DNA from: Verrucomicrobiota bacterium
GTDB taxonomy: Bacteria; Verrucomicrobiota; Verrucomicrobiia; Limisphaerales; JADLHS01
Assembly: GCA_004297495.1 (NCBI GenBank)
Contig: SCTL01000630.1
Span: 1 to 14,957 of the forward strand
Length of the DNA: 14,957 bases
Direction of reading: 5' to 3'
Below the pieces are notes generated by a model that worked only from the letters and a program-made list of their open reading frames with translations, was not told where the DNA came from and searched no databases. This document shows positions 12,982 to 14,957 of the stretch, one piece after another (position 1 is the stretch's first letter; each line of letters opens with the position of its first letter). The position numbers were made by a program, and so were the translations under genes.

Positions 12982-13602
12982 ATGCGTCCGAGAATATTGA
13001 TCTCCGTCACACTGGCGCTGTTGGGATTGCTGGCGGTGCTGATGGTCTCGACGCGGAATCGCCGGCTCGCGGCGGGAGACGAAGGAGATCGGCCAGGTGG
13101 TCGGACACTCGTCGCAATGGCGCCGACAACTGCGCTTGCGTTGCCCGTGGCGGAAGAAACGGCCGTTGTTCTAACCAACGCGCGGGCGGCGGTCACAATC
13201 ATGGAGACCAATCACGAAGAGTACGTCGAGCAACGCGTCGCTGAGTTGATGGACTTGGCGATGAATGATGATGCGAATTCGCTGAGCGCCATTCTCACCG
13301 AATTGACCAACCCGGATAAAAGAATCCGCAAGGGCGCGCTGGAGGCGGCGGTGCAATTTGGCGACCGCACGATCACGCCCCGATTGCAAGAACTGGCCGC
13401 GCAGACGGAGGAGGCGGAGGAAAAAGCGGCGCTGCTGGCGGCGGTGGATTATCTCAACCTGCCTTCGCTTACCGAGTATCTGGCCGGGCACGCCCCTCGT
13501 ACCAACGCCAGCCTGCCGTTGCGAAACACGAACCGTGTGAATCGCGGCGTATGGCCGGGCACCAAGCCGAAGCAAACGGCCCCGACGAACGCGGGTCCAT
13601 GA
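12982..13602 (+). CDS. Membrane-anchored HEAT-like repeat protein
   Basis: This 206-residue protein begins MRPRILISVTLALLGLLAVL, an uncleaved signal anchor or signal peptide without a clear cleavage site. A linker rich in Ala, Thr and Val follows (about 40-75). Residues about 78-168 are helical with HEAT-like pairs: LSAILTELTNPDKRIRKGAL then EAAVQFGDRTITPRLQELAA and AEEKAALLAAVDYLNLPSLT. The D-KRIRKGALEAAVQFGD segment is the typical HEAT turn with Asp and Arg. The C-terminal tail is Asn/Thr/Pro-rich. It probably acts as a periplasmic protein-binding scaffold; the partner is unknown. It starts after a terminator and has no clear Shine-Dalgarno, so its promoter may lie in the AT-poor 27 bases before it or in read-through. 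Confidence 0.7.
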   Translation: MRPRILISVTLALLGLLAVLMVSTRNRRLAAGDEGDRPGGRTLVAMAPTTALALPVAEETAVVLTNARAAVTIMETNHEEYVEQRVAELMDLAMNDDANSLSAILTELTNPDKRIRKGALEAAVQFGDRTITPRLQELAAQTEEAEEKAALLAAVDYLNLPSLTEYLAGHAPRTNASLPLRNTNRVNRGVWPGTKPKQTAPTNAGP

Positions 13603-13647
13603 TGGGAAGGTTGACTTGGCTGAAAGGAGGATTCGGTCCCGGGAAAC

Positions 13648-13677
13648 AAAAAACCCCTTCCGCCGGAGCGGAAGGGG
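13648..13677 (-). terminator. Rho-independent terminator of the porin gene
   Basis: CCCCTTCCGC (13654-13663) and GCGGAAGGGG (13668-13677) form a perfect 10-base stem with a CGGA loop. On the minus strand six T residues (13653-13648) follow. It lies 20 bases after the porin stop codon. The plus side lacks a T-run, so it is not clearly bidirectional. Confidence 0.92.
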
Positions 13678-13697
13678 CTGTGAATTCGAGTCTCAGC

Positions 13698-14786
13698 TTA
13701 GAACTTGTAGATCAAGTTGCCGGCGATGAGCACGTCGTTGTGCGCCGAGCCACTGCCGTAAGCTCCGACTTCGGAGTTCTCCCAGCGGATTTCCGCGCGG
13801 CTGATGACGTTCTTCCACAGGTCATATTGAACGGTGCCTGTAGCGGCCCAGACCTGGTCGGTGTCTTGGGCGTGAACGTATTCACCACGAGCGTGGAGGC
13901 TCAACTTCTCAGAGGCCTGGAATGAGGCATAGAGTGCGAACGTATAGATGTCATCCGACGCGTGGTTGTCGCGGAAGTCGAACGCGGCGCCGAGCTTCAG
14001 TCCGGCAACCGGCGTGGCGAGCGTGCCGCCAACGTAGTAGTTGTCCGAGTTGTCGCCCGAGCTGGAGGTGCCGGTCACGACGCCCGCGTAGAGCGTTGAG
14101 CCTTCGAGGAAGCCGAGGTCCTTGGGCGCGGTGATCGCGATTGAGCCCATGTAGGCTTTCCGGGTTTCCGAGGGGCCGCGGTTATTGATGCCTGCGTCCA
14201 CGGTGTTCGCGATGCCGCCGGAAACCGTGATCAGGTCGCTGATCCGGTAAGTGGCAAGCAAGCCCGTGTGCTCGGTCGGCTCAATGGTGTAGCCGTAGGA
14301 CCGGGTGTAGTTCGGGTTGCTGCCCGCGTCGAAGGATTCATAGCCGATGATGGTGTCGAACACGCCGACCTTGAACTCGACGCCGTTCCCGATGGGCGCG
14401 CGCAGGTTCACGTAGGCTTGCTTGATGCCGAAGTCACTGTCGCTGTTACCAAGGGTTGACGGGTTGTAGCCGACGGCATCCGGGCCGAAGAGCAGGTCAA
14501 CATTGTAACCGGCCGACCATTCGTCCGAGGCGTCGAGCGGCTTGGCAATGGTCAACTTGACGACGTCAAGGTTGAAGCCGTCCGCCTTGCCACTGCTGAA
14601 CGAGTAGCTGCCGTGGTTGGGGCCTGTGCCGGGATTCCACTCCGCCGATACGCTGACGTAACCGCTGATGGTGGTCGAGGAGAGGGCCGTTTGCACGGCG
14701 TTCATCTTCTCTTCCGCCTGAGCGACTGATACGAGGCTGACTGCGCCGACCGCGGCCAGACCGATTGTCCATTTATTAAACTTCAT
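13698..14786 (-). CDS. Outer-membrane beta-barrel porin
   Basis: The 362-residue protein starts MKFNKWTIGLAAVGAVSLVS followed by VAQA, a Sec signal peptide likely cut after Ala24. The mature part consists of alternating beta strands, with Tyr/Phe/Trp at strand ends (TISGYVSVSAEW, WSAGYNVDLLFG, LHARGEYVHA, VISRAEIRWEN), and ends in IYKF, the C-terminal Phe signature used by the BAM machinery. Aspartate/glycine/serine loops separate strands. This fits the BBP2-like general porin group common in Verrucomicrobia. It would allow diffusion of small solutes; selectivity cannot be read. The start is supported by GGAGG six to ten bases upstream. It is monocistronic with its own terminator and probably highly expressed. 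Confidence 0.88.
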   Translation of the reverse strand: MKFNKWTIGLAAVGAVSLVSVAQAEEKMNAVQTALSSTTISGYVSVSAEWNPGTGPNHGSYSFSSGKADGFNLDVVKLTIAKPLDASDEWSAGYNVDLLFGPDAVGYNPSTLGNSDSDFGIKQAYVNLRAPIGNGVEFKVGVFDTIIGYESFDAGSNPNYTRSYGYTIEPTEHTGLLATYRISDLITVSGGIANTVDAGINNRGPSETRKAYMGSIAITAPKDLGFLEGSTLYAGVVTGTSSSGDNSDNYYVGGTLATPVAGLKLGAAFDFRDNHASDDIYTFALYASFQASEKLSLHARGEYVHAQDTDQVWAATGTVQYDLWKNVISRAEIRWENSEVGAYGSGSAHNDVLIAGNLIYKF

Positions 14787-14813
14787 CTGGTTCCTCCGAT
14801 GTTAGTTATTTTT

Positions 14814-14842
14814 CTATGTTGCTATCGTGCTAACGGGGTCAA
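14814..14842 (-). promoter_or_regulatory. Candidate porin promoter
   Basis: On the minus strand TTGACC (14842-14837) is followed after 17 bases by ACATAG (14819-14814), about 28 bases before the start codon. The -35 is good and the -10 poor. The same TTGACC hexamer occurs in the ABC operon promoter. Confidence 0.4.
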
Positions 14843-14857
14843 AAACGGTTTGGCCCC

Positions 14858-14872
14858 GCACCAACTTGGTGC
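14858..14872. promoter_or_regulatory. Inverted repeat upstream of the porin promoter
   Basis: GCACCAA-c-TTGGTGC is a perfect dyad of seven-base arms with a one-base centre, 16 bases upstream of the candidate -35. It suits a dimeric regulator binding site. Further right, to the window edge, I see only possible plus-strand hexamers (TTGACA 14905-14910; TACAAT 14945-14950) that are too far apart to call one promoter. Confidence 0.4.
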
Positions 14873-14957
14873 ATTTCCGGCGAAACTAGGGGAACGACGG
14901 CCGGTTGACAACACTATTTTTGGACATAAACCGCCTCAACCTGTTACAATCCATTGC

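Overview
The window looks like a chromosomal segment of a high-GC Gram-negative bacterium, most likely from the Verrucomicrobiota (Pedosphaera/Limisphaera-like). This is inference from several traits: a pseudopilin with a FTLIELLVVIAVIAIIAAML-type N-terminus and an H-x9-DG tail, an outer-membrane porin, a short PQQ-repeat protein, an IS200-like REP-associated transposase (RAYT) with REP arrays, and several small secreted proteins. No rRNA or tRNA is present to fix the taxonomy.

Layout. 1-165 (minus): start of an Hsp70/DnaK-family chaperone, cut by the window edge. 279-650 (plus): small PQQ-like repeat protein. 720-2363 (plus): UbiD-family decarboxylase with a multi-hairpin palindromic element embedded in frame (1181-1325). 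A second element of the same family (2367-2485) follows the stop codon, and after it comes an orphan second copy of the last 71 ubiD codons (2485-2700). 2737-4565 is an island: a low-GC TIR-domain gene (2983-3828, minus) fits between two matched six-hairpin REP blocks (2737-2966 and 3845-4075), with a RAYT transposase (4110-4565, plus) diverging from it across the right-hand block. 4622-4932: a frameshifted gene remnant and a short dispersed-type repeat.

4933-8953 (minus) is a three-gene operon with 4-base ATGA overlaps: a YtrA-type GntR regulator, an ABC ATPase, and an ABC-2 permease that carries a six-repeat RCC1-like C-terminal domain. A promoter with an overlapping inverted repeat precedes it. 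9135-9629 (minus) is an alanine-rich lipoprotein with a clear terminator; 9836-10708 (plus) is a pseudopilin; 10880-12034 (plus) is an iron-type alcohol dehydrogenase; 12240-12893 (plus) is a secreted protein of unknown function with a terminator; 12982-13602 (plus) is a membrane-anchored HEAT-like protein; 13698-14786 (minus) is an outer-membrane porin with terminator and candidate promoter.

The most unusual part is 1.1-4.6 kb. Two unrelated-looking repeat families there follow the same design rule: stem sequences vary, the loop is nearly constant, and loop polarity flips between the two halves. One family sits inside and behind ubiD, where the 3' end appears to have been replaced. The other brackets a defence-type TIR gene next to a RAYT. 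A RAYT/REP-carried TIR cassette is my best candidate for an undescribed arrangement, but mobility and defence function are inferred and not shown by the sequence.
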